Part shown: positions 6,784 to 15,340 of the stretch, piece after piece | How the letters are laid out: the number at the start of each line of letters is the position of its first letter | Numbering within the stretch: position 1 is the first letter of the stretch | NCBI GenBank assembly: GCA_002842505.1 | Contig: PHDE01000013.1 | Coordinates: 1-33,961, forward strand | DNA from: Bacteroidetes bacterium HGW-Bacteroidetes-3 | GTDB taxonomy: Bacteria > Bacteroidota > Bacteroidia > Flavobacteriales > Flavobacteriaceae | Direction of reading: 5' to 3' | DNA: 33,961 nt | Position numbers and translations under genes: made by a program | Notes under the pieces: model-generated | The model's input: only the letters and a program-made list of their open reading frames with translations | What the model was told of the DNA's origin: nothing | Databases searched by the model: none

Positions 6784-8129
6784 CTGTCCTGTCTGTTAAA
6801 CAATAACCTTTTTCCTTTAATAAGATCATTAAATTTGCCGTTATTATACACCAAATGGCCATTTACAAATGTATGGGTAATTTTTGAGTAAAACGTGGTT
6901 CCTTCAAATGGAGACCAGCCGCATTTATACAAAATATTGTCTTTGGTCACCGTCCAAGGCGAAGAAATATCAACCAAAACCAAATCTGCATAATATCCTT
7001 TTCTAATAAATCCCCGTTTTTCAATTTTGAAAATTTTTGCCGGATTGTGGCACATTTTTTCAATTATTTTTTCAAGGGAAATTTTTTCCTGTTGAAACAT
7101 TTTCAACATCGCCGGCAAAGCGTGTTGCACCATTGGCCCGCCACTTGGGGCTTTTGTGTAAACCTGTTCCTTTTCTTCTTTTGTGTGCGGCGCGTGATCT
7201 GTTGCAATTACATCAATTCTGTCATCAAGCAACGCTTTCAACAAGCCTTCTTTGTCATGGGCTGTTTTTATTGCCGGATTCCATTTTATGAAATTTCCTT
7301 TGGTTTCATAATCACTTTCATCAAACCATAAATGATGCACGCAGACTTCGGCTGTAATTTGTTTTTTTTCAATGGATCCTTTATTAGAGAAAAGATCCGT
7401 TTCTTTGGCGGTTGATAAATGAAAAACATGCAATCTCGCACCTGTTTTTTTGGCAAGTTTAATGGCTTTAGAAGTTGAGATATAACAAGCTTCCTCGCTT
7501 CTTATTTTTGGGTGAAATTTTACGGGAATATCCTCTCCGTATTCTTTCAAATAATTTTCCAAATTGGCTTTTATGGTTGCTTCATCTTCACAATGAACGG
7601 CAATCAACATTTTTGTGGAAGAAAATATTTTTTCCAGCACTTTTACGTCATCAACCAACATATTTCCTGTTGAAGAACCTAAAAACAATTTAATTCCGGC
7701 AACATTGGCCGGATTTGTTTTCAACAATTCCTCTAAATTGTCATTGGTTCCCCCAAACATAAACGAATAGTTGGCGTAAGATGTTTTAGAAGCAATTTCA
7801 AATTTTTGTTCCAGCAATTCTTGTGTGGTGGCTTGCGGCACTGTATTCGGCATCTCAATAAAGGAAGTAATACCGCCAGCAATGGCTGCTTTACTTTCCG
7901 ATTCAATAGTTGCTTTGTGTGTAAGTCCTGGTTCGCGAAAATGAACCTGGTCATCTATCAATCCGGGAATCAAATATTTTCCTTCCGCATCAATAATGGT
8001 GGTGTCTGCCGATTTTGAGCTAATTGAAGTGTCTATATCCACAATAAATTCACCATCAATCAACACATCGCCATCCATTATTTTTCCTTCGTTTACAATA
8101 CGGGCATTTTTTATTAACACTAAACTCAT
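6765..8129 (-). CDS. pyrC: dihydroorotase
   Basis: The 454-residue amidohydrolase interconverts carbamoyl aspartate and dihydroorotate in de novo pyrimidine synthesis. Metal-binding motifs are visible: DDQVHFREPG (about residues 59-68), GIKLFLGSSTG with the lysine normally carboxylated, AVHCEDE, HVFHLSTAKE and DVIATDHAPHT. The length fits the longer (class I type) dihydroorotases common in Bacteroidota. After the usual-looking end LLFNR there are eight extra residues (QDSLKVES) encoded by a CTTTCAA/TTGAAAG heptamer repeat. It starts 12 bases after the glycosyltransferase stop and is probably co-transcribed with it. Confidence 0.93.
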   Translation of the reverse strand: MSLVLIKNARIVNEGKIMDGDVLIDGEFIVDIDTSISSKSADTTIIDAEGKYLIPGLIDDQVHFREPGLTHKATIESESKAAIAGGITSFIEMPNTVPQATTQELLEQKFEIASKTSYANYSFMFGGTNDNLEELLKTNPANVAGIKLFLGSSTGNMLVDDVKVLEKIFSSTKMLIAVHCEDEATIKANLENYLKEYGEDIPVKFHPKIRSEEACYISTSKAIKLAKKTGARLHVFHLSTAKETDLFSNKGSIEKKQITAEVCVHHLWFDESDYETKGNFIKWNPAIKTAHDKEGLLKALLDDRIDVIATDHAPHTKEEKEQVYTKAPSGGPMVQHALPAMLKMFQQEKISLEKIIEKMCHNPAKIFKIEKRGFIRKGYYADLVLVDISSPWTVTKDNILYKCGWSPFEGTTFYSKITHTFVNGHLVYNNGKFNDLIKGKRLLFNRQDSLKVES

Positions 8130-8141
8130 TTTCTTTTTCTT

Positions 8142-8861
8142 TTAATTAGGCAAGTTTTCCAATCGCATTTTTATAACGCCAAAAACAGCTTCAGAAATTA
8201 TGGAACCGCTCATTTTTGAGGTGCCTTTTTTTCGGTCGGTAAAAATAATGGAAACTTCCTTATGTTTGAATTTTTTTTTCCAGGCTTTAAATTTCATTTC
8301 AATCTGAAACGCATAACCCACGAACTTTATTTTATCCAATTCTATATTTTCCAACACTTCGCGTCTATAACAAACAAACCCGGCGGTAGTGTCATAAATG
8401 GGAATTTTGGTAATGAATCTTACATATTTAGAAGCAAAGTAAGATAAAAACAAGCGTTTAAAATCCCAATTGATGACGTTAATTTTATTATTTAAATACC
8501 TTGATCCAATCGAAAAATCGGCTCCATTTTCAGCACAGGCGCTATACAATTTAATCAAATCTTCCGGATTGTGAGAAAAATCAGCATCCATTTCAATGAT
8601 ATAGTCATAGTTTTTAGAAATCGCCCACTTAAATCCGTGAATATAGGCAGTTCCCAATCCGTTTTTTTCTTTCCTGACTTCTAAAAATAAATTGGAAAAT
8701 TCTTGTTGTAAATTAGTGACAATTTCTCCGGTTCCGTCTGGAGAACTGTCGTCCACAACCAATATGTCGAACTGTTTTTCCTGAGAAAACACAGCCCTTA
8801 TAATTGCTTCAATATTTTCTTTTTCGTTATAAGTTGGGATGATGACAAGCGTATTCGACAT
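8142..8861 (-). CDS. GT2 glycosyltransferase, polyprenol-phosphate mannosyltransferase type
   Basis: The 239-residue product is a family 2 glycosyltransferase of the dolichol/polyprenol monophosphomannose synthase group. It has the N-terminal TLVIIPTYNEKENI, DDSSPDGTGE, the DxD-type metal motif in EMDADFSHNPEDL, and GSRYLNN and TTAGFVCYRREVL further on. It probably transfers a hexose from a nucleotide sugar to a polyprenyl phosphate at the inner face of the membrane. No hydrophobic C-terminal anchor is present. It is first in the unit with pyrC and DUF4296, driven by a -7 element at 8879-8886. The exact sugar is not determined. Confidence 0.88.
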   Translation of the reverse strand: MSNTLVIIPTYNEKENIEAIIRAVFSQEKQFDILVVDDSSPDGTGEIVTNLQQEFSNLFLEVRKEKNGLGTAYIHGFKWAISKNYDYIIEMDADFSHNPEDLIKLYSACAENGADFSIGSRYLNNKINVINWDFKRLFLSYFASKYVRFITKIPIYDTTAGFVCYRREVLENIELDKIKFVGYAFQIEMKFKAWKKKFKHKEVSIIFTDRKKGTSKMSGSIISEAVFGVIKMRLENLPN

Positions 8862-8878
8862 AAAATAAATTTACGCCA

Positions 8879-8886
8879 CAAAGGTA
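8879..8886 (-). promoter_or_regulatory. -7 promoter element (TACCTTTG) of the glycosyltransferase/pyrC unit
   Basis: Exact TAnnTTTG on the minus strand, 17 bases before the ATG at 8861. It is back to back with the divergent -7 element at 8901-8908. Confidence 0.6.
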
Positions 8887-8900
8887 AAACAAATTATCAC

Positions 8901-8908
8901 TAATTTTG
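8901..8908 (+). promoter_or_regulatory. -7 promoter element (TAATTTTG) of the DUF4271-hemD unit
   Basis: Exact TAnnTTTG on the plus strand, 22 bases before the ATG at 8931. Confidence 0.6.
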
Positions 8909-8930
8909 CGTTTAAATAATAACATCCTTT

Positions 8931-9593
8931 ATGTTTGAGGCAAAAGAAATAACACAACAAAACAATCATTGGATTTCACTTGTTTTTTTGGCGATTCTTA
9001 TTTTTTTAACACTGGCTAAAGTTTTGTATAAAGATCGGTTGCTTCATACAACCGCCTTATTTTTATCCAAAAAATACCTTTTTATTTATTTTGGGAAAGA
9101 AAAGAATGATATTATAAATTTATTTCAGTTTTTATTGTTTTTGGTGCAAATTTTATCAATTTCCCTATTGTTTTTTTTTGCAAATAATTTGTGGCAGTTT
9201 TCGCCGGTGCTCAACGATTTAAAAGGATATTTATTGCTAATTTCCGGTCTCTGTATGTATTTTTGTGTGAGATATTTAATTGGATTGTCTTTGGCTGAAA
9301 TATTTAACATAAAAAACAAATATAATAGAATTGTTTATGAAAAGGTTGGTTATTTTAACAACTTAATATTGTGGATATTGCCTTTTTTAATGTTGAGCAT
9401 TTATACCAATAATTATAAAGAATTATTTTTTAAGATTACCTTTTTTGTATTCGCAATTTTATTGATTTTGAGGTACAGTTTAGTTCTTGGAAATAATAAA
9501 AAGCTCATAGTTAACAACTTATTTTATTTTATTTTGTACCTTTGCGCACTTGAAATAGCGCCTTTGGCAATTATTTTAAAATTAACAATTTAA
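8931..9593 (+). CDS. DUF4271 family integral membrane protein
   Basis: The 220-residue protein is highly hydrophobic, with about six to seven membrane helices (for example WISLVFLAILIFLTLAKVLY near the N-terminus and ILWILPFLMLSIYTNN in the middle). Sequence style and location directly before a uroporphyrinogen-III synthase gene match DUF4271, a Bacteroidota membrane family without assigned function. Sixteen bases separate it from hemD, so the two are likely one transcript. A link to tetrapyrrole synthesis is suggested only by this gene order. Confidence 0.8.
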   Translation: MFEAKEITQQNNHWISLVFLAILIFLTLAKVLYKDRLLHTTALFLSKKYLFIYFGKEKNDIINLFQFLLFLVQILSISLLFFFANNLWQFSPVLNDLKGYLLLISGLCMYFCVRYLIGLSLAEIFNIKNKYNRIVYEKVGYFNNLILWILPFLMLSIYTNNYKELFFKITFFVFAILLILRYSLVLGNNKKLIVNNLFYFILYLCALEIAPLAIILKLTI

Positions 9594-9609
9594 AACAAAA
9601 TTGAAGTTT

Positions 9610-10371
9610 ATGAAAGTGAAAACAATTTTGGTTTCCCAACCAACTCCAAAAACGGAAAACTCCCCATATTTAGAATTATCGGAAAAACAAAAAGTTAAAA
9701 TCGACTTTAGGCCATTTATTCATGTTGAAGGTGTTTCTGCAAAAGAGGTAAGAGCCCAAAAAATTGATTTAAAAAATTATACTGCAATTATTTTGACCAG
9801 CAGAAATGCAGTTGACCACTTTTTTAGAATTGCTGAAGACATGAGGTTTCCGGTTCCCGACGATATGAAATACTTTTGTGAATCTGAAGCTGTAGCTTAC
9901 TATTTACAGAAATATGTGGTATATCGCAAACGTAAAATTTATGTGGGCGAACGCACTTTTGCGGATTTGGCGAAAATTATAAAAAAATATAAAGACGAAA
10001 AGTTTTTATTGCCTTGTTCAGATAAACTTAAAGATATAGTGCCTCAAACTTTAAATGAAATCAGTGTAAATTGGGAGCGTGGCACTTTTTATAGGACATT
10101 GATTAGCGATTTAACTGATTTAGAGAATGTGTTTTATGATGTGTTGGTTTTCTTTAGCCCGTCAGGAATTGATTCCCTTTTTCAAAATTTCCCTGATTTT
10201 AAACAAAATGAAACACGAATTGCGGCATTTGGAAATTCAACCATAAAAGCGGCGACTGATGCTGGATTAAAATGTAATATTCAAGCGCCAACGCCTGAAT
10301 CGCCTTCTATGACGATGGCTTTGGAAAAATACATTATTGAAGTCAACAAAAAGCAACCCTGCGATAAATAA
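9610..10371 (+). CDS. hemD: uroporphyrinogen-III synthase
   Basis: The 253-residue product fits the HemD fold of two similar lobes. Visible family features are TILVSQPTP at the start, AIILTSRNAVDHFFR (the conserved TSxNAV segment), FLLPCSDKLKDIVPQTL and DVLVFFSPSGIDSLF followed by RIAAFGNSTIKAATDAGL. It closes hydroxymethylbilane to uroporphyrinogen III in haem synthesis. HemD sequences diverge widely, and this one is the type usual in flavobacteria. The ATG at 9610 is preferred to a TTG nine bases upstream. It is terminated by the hairpin at 10376-10405. Confidence 0.88.
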   Translation: MKVKTILVSQPTPKTENSPYLELSEKQKVKIDFRPFIHVEGVSAKEVRAQKIDLKNYTAIILTSRNAVDHFFRIAEDMRFPVPDDMKYFCESEAVAYYLQKYVVYRKRKIYVGERTFADLAKIIKKYKDEKFLLPCSDKLKDIVPQTLNEISVNWERGTFYRTLISDLTDLENVFYDVLVFFSPSGIDSLFQNFPDFKQNETRIAAFGNSTIKAATDAGLKCNIQAPTPESPSMTMALEKYIIEVNKKQPCDK

Positions 10372-10375
10372 TTTT

Positions 10376-10405
10376 AAAAAAACCGAGTTTTAACTCGGTT
10401 TTTTT
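10376..10405. terminator. bidirectional terminator between hemD and radA
   Basis: AACCGAGTT-TT-AACTCGGTT has a perfect 9-bp stem flanked by an A run on the left and a T run on the right, so it works for both convergent genes. The radA stop codon overlaps the T run. Confidence 0.9.
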
Positions 10406-11762
10406 ATGAAAATAAGTTTCCGAAAACGTCTTCAACCTTTGTGACTTTTACCACTTTTATTTTGTGTCCGCTATTGCTGATTTTATTAAATTTTGAGATA
10501 AATATTTTGTGAAATCCGAGTTTTTCCGCTTCCATAATGCGTTGCTCCACACGGTTTACCGGACGAATTTCACCTGTTAGGCCAATTTCGGCGGCAAAAC
10601 AAAAATCCTGCGCAATAGGAACATCTTCATTAGAAGATAAAATAGCGCAGATTACGGCTAAATCAATGGCTGGATCATCTACTTTTATGCCACCTGCAAT
10701 ATTTAAAAACACGTCTTTTGCGCCCAATCTAAATCCGGCCCGTTTTTCCAAAACCGCCAAAAGCATGTTTAGTCGCTTGGTGTCGTAGCCAGTTGCCGAG
10801 CGTTGTGGGGTTCCGTAAACTGCCGTGCTTACAAGCGCTTGAACTTCAATCATTAAAGGACGCATACCTTCTAAAGTGGCGGCAATTGCGGTGCCGCTTA
10901 AATCTTCTTCTTTTTGGGAAATCAATATTTCTGAAGGGTTTTCAACCTCTCTCAAACCAAAGGACTGCATTTCATAAATGCCAATTTCTGCGGTGGAACC
11001 AAATCTGTTTTTTTGGGCGCGCACAATGCGATACGCGTGATTTCTGTCGCCTTCAAACTGCAGCACAACATCTACCATATGCTCTAAAACTTTTGGGCCG
11101 GCAATATTGCCGTCTTTTGTGATGTGGCCAATTAATAACACTGGCGTAGCGGTTTCTTTGGCAAACTTAATGAGTTCGGCAGTTGTTTCCCTAATTTGTG
11201 AAATTGAGCCGGGAGAAGCATCAATATATTCGGTATAAAGTGTTTGAATGGAATCTATGACAACAACTTCTGGTTGTACTTCTTCAATGGCCCTAAAAAT
11301 ATTTTGGGTATTTGTTTCGGTTAAAATTAAACAATCGGTATTTAAATTTTGAAGCCGTTCAGCACGCATTTTTATTTGTGACTGACTTTCTTCACCCGAA
11401 ACATACAATACTTTTTTTTGCATTGTCAAGGCAATTTGCAAGAGCAACGTTGATTTCCCGATTCCGGGTTCGCCTCCCAACAGCAACATAGAGCCTTTTA
11501 CCAAACCGCCACCCAAAACCCTGTCGAGCTCGTTATTTTTGGTTGAAATTCGGTCTTCTTTATCAAGTAAAATATCGTTAATTTTTAAGGCTTTATTGGC
11601 TTTTTTTGGTGAGGCGGACTGTTTCCAGTTTCTTTTTTCTTCTGCCTGTATCACTTCTTCAACAATGGTATTCCACTCGTTGCATGAAGTGCATTGCCCC
11701 AGCCATTTGGCATATTGTGCGCCACAATTTTGACAAAAAAACAGTGTTTTGGTTTTGGCCAT
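10404..11762 (-). CDS. radA: DNA repair protein RadA (Sms)
   Basis: The 452-residue protein is of standard length for RadA, a DNA-branch-migration ATPase in recombinational repair. It has an N-terminal C4 zinc finger (C10, C13, C24, C27), a Walker A motif GEPGIGKST at about 97-105, the RadA-specific KNRFGS motif near residue 255, and a Lon-protease-like C-terminal domain (VFLNIAGGIKVDDPAIDLA, AEIGLTGEIRPV). It converges on hemD and shares its terminator. Nothing unusual. Confidence 0.97.
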   Translation of the reverse strand: MAKTKTLFFCQNCGAQYAKWLGQCTSCNEWNTIVEEVIQAEEKRNWKQSASPKKANKALKINDILLDKEDRISTKNNELDRVLGGGLVKGSMLLLGGEPGIGKSTLLLQIALTMQKKVLYVSGEESQSQIKMRAERLQNLNTDCLILTETNTQNIFRAIEEVQPEVVVIDSIQTLYTEYIDASPGSISQIRETTAELIKFAKETATPVLLIGHITKDGNIAGPKVLEHMVDVVLQFEGDRNHAYRIVRAQKNRFGSTAEIGIYEMQSFGLREVENPSEILISQKEEDLSGTAIAATLEGMRPLMIEVQALVSTAVYGTPQRSATGYDTKRLNMLLAVLEKRAGFRLGAKDVFLNIAGGIKVDDPAIDLAVICAILSSNEDVPIAQDFCFAAEIGLTGEIRPVNRVEQRIMEAEKLGFHKIFISKFNKISNSGHKIKVVKVTKVEDVFGNLFS

Positions 11763-12196
11763 TTTAAATTTTTATTGAAGAGGTAAATATAGGAAGAATA
11801 ATGCGTTGTTTATAACGGTAAAGTGCCTAAAATTAATTAGCCAATTCGATAATTATTAATTTCAGTTATTTGATTTTATACAATCCACGTATTTTATGAT
11901 AAAAACCAAGTTAAAAATTATAGAAAAAAATTCAATCATAATTTGTATTTAACCGCAAGGGACGCAAGAAAAAAAACGCAAAGTGCGCCATTTTTTTTTG
12001 GTTAACATTTGATTACGCCATTTTTAAAATCGTAGGTCAAAAATCGTAAATAAATTTGCGTTAGGGGTTGCAGTGAAAACCTTTTTGCGCTTTTTTAGCG
12101 AAAAAAGTTTGGAACGAAAAACCCGACCCGCCAGTTGGCGGGGAACGCCCACCAAAACGGTCGGCAGGCCCAAAATATCAGTTTAATTTTATGAAT
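11763..12196. other. 434-bp gene-free region with dispersed repeats
   Basis: No reading frame here looks real. It carries AAGTGCCTAAAA (11821-11832), an AACCGCAAGGGACGCAAG-type segment from about 11951, heptamer units AAATCGT/AGGTCAA/AAATCGT/AAATAAA at 12027-12054, and a GC-rich hairpin at 12122-12164. The first three are the same families, in the same order, as in the gene-free region at the right end. Confidence 0.7.
12122..12164. repeat. GC-rich hairpin element downstream of the flippase gene
   Basis: CCCGCCA-GT-TGGCGGG (12127-12142) is a perfect 7-bp stem. An outer CCGACC (12123-12128) can pair alternatively with GGTCGG (12159-12164). It stands out by GC content. It lies just after the flippase stop on the minus strand but lacks a T run, so it is more like a REP-type or mRNA-end hairpin than a classical terminator. 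Confidence 0.55.
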
Positions 12197-13174
12197 TTAT
12201 TTGTGCCGTAATCTGTTGTAAATTGGAATTAACAAAAAGGAAAGTCCGCCAAATATAATCACCATTAAGGTTTGGGCAGTCCACATAATCCACCCGAAAG
12301 CGCGTGCGGGATTGTCTTCAATATGATATAAAATGAGTGCGCTTGCCACAAAAACAGGATACGTTCCCAAGCCGCCGTTTGTTAGCGCCATACTAAAACC
12401 GCCCACCACAAAAGCCACAATGATGGCCGCGAAAGGAAGGTTGGTGGTTTCGGGCAATGAAAAGGTAACTGCATAAAACATAAGCACATACATTACCCAA
12501 ATAAAAATGGTGTGAAAAAGAAATGCCCATTTCTTTTGCATGGTAATAATACTTTTTATGCCATCGATTAATCCTTTTATGAATATAAATATTTTTATAA
12601 TAAATGGATGTTTTGATTTTTTAAGTACACGGTAGGTTATAAATCCGGCTAAAGGCATGCCCACTAAAAAAATAATTTTTAAATAGAGGTCACCTTCTCT
12701 GTCTTCTTTAAAAAGGTAGCCGCTCATGAGTTCGGTTTGCAAGAAAAAAGCTACGCCTGTTATTAAAAGCAACATAATTACATCGGCAACGCGTTCTGCA
12801 ACAATGGTTCCTATGGCTTTTTCAAATGGAATATTTTCGTATTTTTTAATGGTTGCCGCTCGTGCGAATTCACCTGATCGGGGAATAAATAAGTTGAGCA
12901 AATAAGCGATTAAAACCGTCATAACGCTATTGGCAAACTTTGGTCTGTAACCCAAAGGCTCTAACAAAAACTGCCAGCGATAAGCGCGTGACAAATGGCT
13001 TAAAATTCCAAAAAACAAAGACAAGACCACCCACCAATAATTTGCCGTTTTAAAGGAGGTTTTTATGGATTGAATGTCGGAAGGCGTTAATTTTGATATG
13101 GAGTACCAAATTAAAAAAACTCCCAAGGCTATTGGGAGTGTCACAAAACTTATTTTTTTTAATTTGTTGATCAA
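12197..13174 (-). CDS. lysylphosphatidylglycerol-synthase-TM-region (UPF0104) membrane protein
   Basis: The 325-residue protein has about eight membrane helices and the family features SRAYRWQFLLEPLGY, LIPRSGEFARAATIKKYENI and VGGFSMALTNGGLGTYPVFV. This is the flippase-like domain of MprF-type proteins without the aminoacyl-transferase part. The substrate is unknown; lipid transport is the family expectation. The start is a TTG one base after the panD stop, and an in-frame stop just upstream excludes any longer form, so translation is probably coupled to panD. It is the last gene of panC-panD-flippase. Confidence 0.85.
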   Translation of the reverse strand: MINKLKKISFVTLPIALGVFLIWYSISKLTPSDIQSIKTSFKTANYWWVVLSLFFGILSHLSRAYRWQFLLEPLGYRPKFANSVMTVLIAYLLNLFIPRSGEFARAATIKKYENIPFEKAIGTIVAERVADVIMLLLITGVAFFLQTELMSGYLFKEDREGDLYLKIIFLVGMPLAGFITYRVLKKSKHPFIIKIFIFIKGLIDGIKSIITMQKKWAFLFHTIFIWVMYVLMFYAVTFSLPETTNLPFAAIIVAFVVGGFSMALTNGGLGTYPVFVASALILYHIEDNPARAFGWIMWTAQTLMVIIFGGLSFLLIPIYNRLRHK

Positions 13175-13175
13175 A

Positions 13176-13526
13176 TTATGTTAACGTATTGTCTTTTTCA
13201 TTAGGAAAAATTAACGAAGGTTTGAATAATTTCGCCTTTTCAAAATCCATAATGCCATAAGAAATAATGATAATAATATCTCCTTTTGCAACTTTTCTGG
13301 CTGCAGGGCCGTTTAGCGTAATTTCTCCGCTTTTTCTTGGGCCTGGGATTACATAAGTTTCGAGGCGTTCGCCATTGTTAATGTTTACAATTTGAACTTT
13401 TTCTCCCTGAATAATATTTGCTGCATCCATTAAATCCTCATCAATAGTTATGCTGCCGATATAATTTAAATCGGCGCCGGTAACTTTAACCCTGTGAATT
13501 TTAGATTTTACGACTTGTATTTGCAT
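13176..13526 (-). CDS. panD: aspartate 1-decarboxylase
   Basis: The 116-residue proenzyme makes beta-alanine from aspartate for pantothenate and CoA synthesis. It self-cleaves between Gly24 and Ser25 (NYIGSITID) to form the pyruvoyl cofactor; Lys9 and the later [17 protein letters not shown] segment are also conserved. Length is normal. It follows panC by 38 bases and precedes the flippase by one base. Its product is one substrate of PanC. Confidence 0.97.
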   Translation of the reverse strand: MQIQVVKSKIHRVKVTGADLNYIGSITIDEDLMDAANIIQGEKVQIVNINNGERLETYVIPGPRKSGEITLNGPAARKVAKGDIIIIISYGIMDFEKAKLFKPSLIFPNEKDNTLT

Positions 13527-13564
13527 AATGCAAAATTAATGTTTTTGAATTAAATTGTTAATGT

Positions 13565-14404
13565 TTATAAACTTATATTGTCTATCAGTCTAATTTTTCC
13601 AGCAAAAACGGCTATAAACGCGCGATATTTTTTTGTTGGATTTTTTGTTTCAACGGATAAAAGAGTGTCTTCATCGGCAATTTCAAAATATTCCAGATTG
13701 AACAATGGGTGATTTTTAAATTCATTTCCAACCCATTTCACCACTTCTGAAGCATTTTTTATACCAAATTTAGCTTTGGCTTTTTTAAGTGTTTTATAAA
13801 TGAATGGCGCTGCGGCTCTTTGTTCTTTTGTAAGCCTCACATTTCTTGAGCTCATGGCCAAACCATCCTTTTCTCTGTGAATGGGGCAGGCAATAATTTT
13901 TACGGGAAGATTTCTTTTTTCCACCATTTTGCGAACGATTTGGATTTGCTGAAAATCCTTTTCCCCAAAATAGGCTTTACTGGGTTTCACTATTTCAAAC
14001 AAACGCTCAACAATGGTGCCCACACCGTTAAAATGACCATCCCTAAATTTTCCTTCCATTTGCAATTCCAATCCGTCAAAATCATAAGATTGCGACTGAA
14101 TGTCGTTGTTATAAATTTCTTGTGGAGTTGGGGTAAAAACAATGTCGCAATAAGAAGATTCCAAAAGCGCTAAATCTTTGTCAATTGTTTTTGGATAATT
14201 TATTAAATCATCGGCATTGTCAAACTGCGTTGGGTTCACAAAAATACTCACCACCACTATATCATTTTCCTTTTTTGCCCTTTCCACCAGCGACAAATGT
14301 CCTTCGTGAAGAGCCCCCATAGTTGGCACAAAACCAATAGTGGTGCCGTTTTTTAACGACGCTATTTCTTGCTGTACCGATATAATTTTACTAAAAACTA
14401 ACAT
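13565..14404 (-). CDS. panC: pantoate--beta-alanine ligase
   Basis: The 279-residue ATP-dependent ligase joins pantoate and beta-alanine to form pantothenate. The HIGH-type motif is HEGH at 33-36 within FVPTMGALHEGHLSLV. Other markers are VSIFVNPTQF, YFGEKDFQQIQIVRKMV and the KMSKS-like MSSRN before the C-terminal dimer domain. Length is typical. It is first in the panC-panD-flippase unit, with a -7 element at 14436-14443, and is divergent from the glycogen-synthase-like gene. Confidence 0.97.
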   Translation of the reverse strand: MLVFSKIISVQQEIASLKNGTTIGFVPTMGALHEGHLSLVERAKKENDIVVVSIFVNPTQFDNADDLINYPKTIDKDLALLESSYCDIVFTPTPQEIYNNDIQSQSYDFDGLELQMEGKFRDGHFNGVGTIVERLFEIVKPSKAYFGEKDFQQIQIVRKMVEKRNLPVKIIACPIHREKDGLAMSSRNVRLTKEQRAAAPFIYKTLKKAKAKFGIKNASEVVKWVGNEFKNHPLFNLEYFEIADEDTLLSVETKNPTKKYRAFIAVFAGKIRLIDNISL

Positions 14405-14435
14405 AACGTATTTGTTAATAAACGTTAAAAGCGTG

Positions 14436-14443
14436 CAAACTTA
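14436..14443 (-). promoter_or_regulatory. -7 promoter element (TAAGTTTG) of panC-panD
   Basis: Exact TAnnTTTG on the minus strand, 31 bases before the panC ATG. Confidence 0.55.
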
Positions 14444-14476
14444 CATTTTTCAAGCTAAATTCTGCATAAATTTTCG

Positions 14477-14484
14477 TAATTTTG
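14477..14484 (+). promoter_or_regulatory. -7 promoter element (TAATTTTG) of the glycogen-synthase-like/DUF4270/glmS unit
   Basis: Exact TAnnTTTG on the plus strand, 28 bases before the ATG at 14513. Confidence 0.6.
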
Positions 14485-14512
14485 CATATTCTTTAAAATT
14501 AAGAGTTGGTTT

Positions 14513-15322
14513 ATGAAAGATAAGAGAGTATTGATCGTTTCTTCAGAAGTTGTTCCTTATTTGCCTGAAAATGAATTGTCAACGACCTCATTTGAAACAG
14601 CAAAAATGATCCACAGCAACGGCGGGCAAACACGAATTTTTATGCCTCGGTTCGGATTGATAAATGAAAGAAGGCATCAACTTCATGAAGTAATTCGTTT
14701 ATCCGGTATGAACTTGGTAATCAACGATATGGATATGCCTTTAATTATCAAGGTTGCTTCAATTCCAAGGGAGAGAATGCAAGTTTATTTCATTGACAAC
14801 GACGAATATTTTAAAAGAAAAGCCTTATTTTCTGATGAAGACAATAACTTATTTGAAGACAATGACGAGCGTGCCATCTTTTTTGCAAAAGGAGTGGTTG
14901 AAACAGTAAAAAAACTAAATTGGTCGCCAGACATTATTCACGTTAATGGATGGATGGCATCACTTTTACCCTTATATATTAAAGAATATTATAAAGATGA
15001 CCCCTTATTTTCGAACAGTAAAATAGTGACTTCGCTGTACAATACCGGTTTTGAGGGTTCTTTAAATAACGAGTTTTTTGAAAAGATTAAGTTTGACGGT
15101 ATTGGAGAATCTAAATATAAAACCATTATCAAGCCAACCTACACAAACCTTTTAATTAATGCCATTGAAAATTCTGACGCGGTTATTAAAGCAAGTGAAC
15201 AACTTCCAAATGATTTGCTTGATTACTTAAAAACTTGCGACAAACCAGTGTTGGATTATTATCCAATAAGTGAATTTGACAGTGCGTACACCAATTTTTA
15301 CTTAAACAAAGTTTTATCATAA
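14513..15322 (+). CDS. glycogen/starch-synthase-like protein, N-terminal GT5 domain only
   Basis: The 269-residue product resembles only the N-terminal Rossmann half of glycogen synthases: RVLIVSSEVVPYLPENELS (a counterpart of the SSE.AP segment), HSNGGQTRIFMPRFG, IHVNGWMASLLPLYIKEYY and SLYNTGFEGSL. Full enzymes are nearly twice as long. The C-terminal half, which holds most of the nucleotide-sugar site, is absent, so glycogen synthase activity is unlikely. The gene has clean ends and tight spacing (18 bases to DUF4270, then 15 to glmS), so it looks like a functional short form, not a broken gene. Its role is unknown; association with glmS hints at envelope or sugar metabolism. Confidence 0.8.
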   Translation: MKDKRVLIVSSEVVPYLPENELSTTSFETAKMIHSNGGQTRIFMPRFGLINERRHQLHEVIRLSGMNLVINDMDMPLIIKVASIPRERMQVYFIDNDEYFKRKALFSDEDNNLFEDNDERAIFFAKGVVETVKKLNWSPDIIHVNGWMASLLPLYIKEYYKDDPLFSNSKIVTSLYNTGFEGSLNNEFFEKIKFDGIGESKYKTIIKPTYTNLLINAIENSDAVIKASEQLPNDLLDYLKTCDKPVLDYYPISEFDSAYTNFYLNKVLS

Positions 15323-15340
15323 AAAATCCAAAATTTATAT

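Noticed and set aside
14513-15322. Pseudogene of glycogen synthase
   Set aside because: The short form has intact ends, normal operon spacing and no remnant of the second domain downstream.
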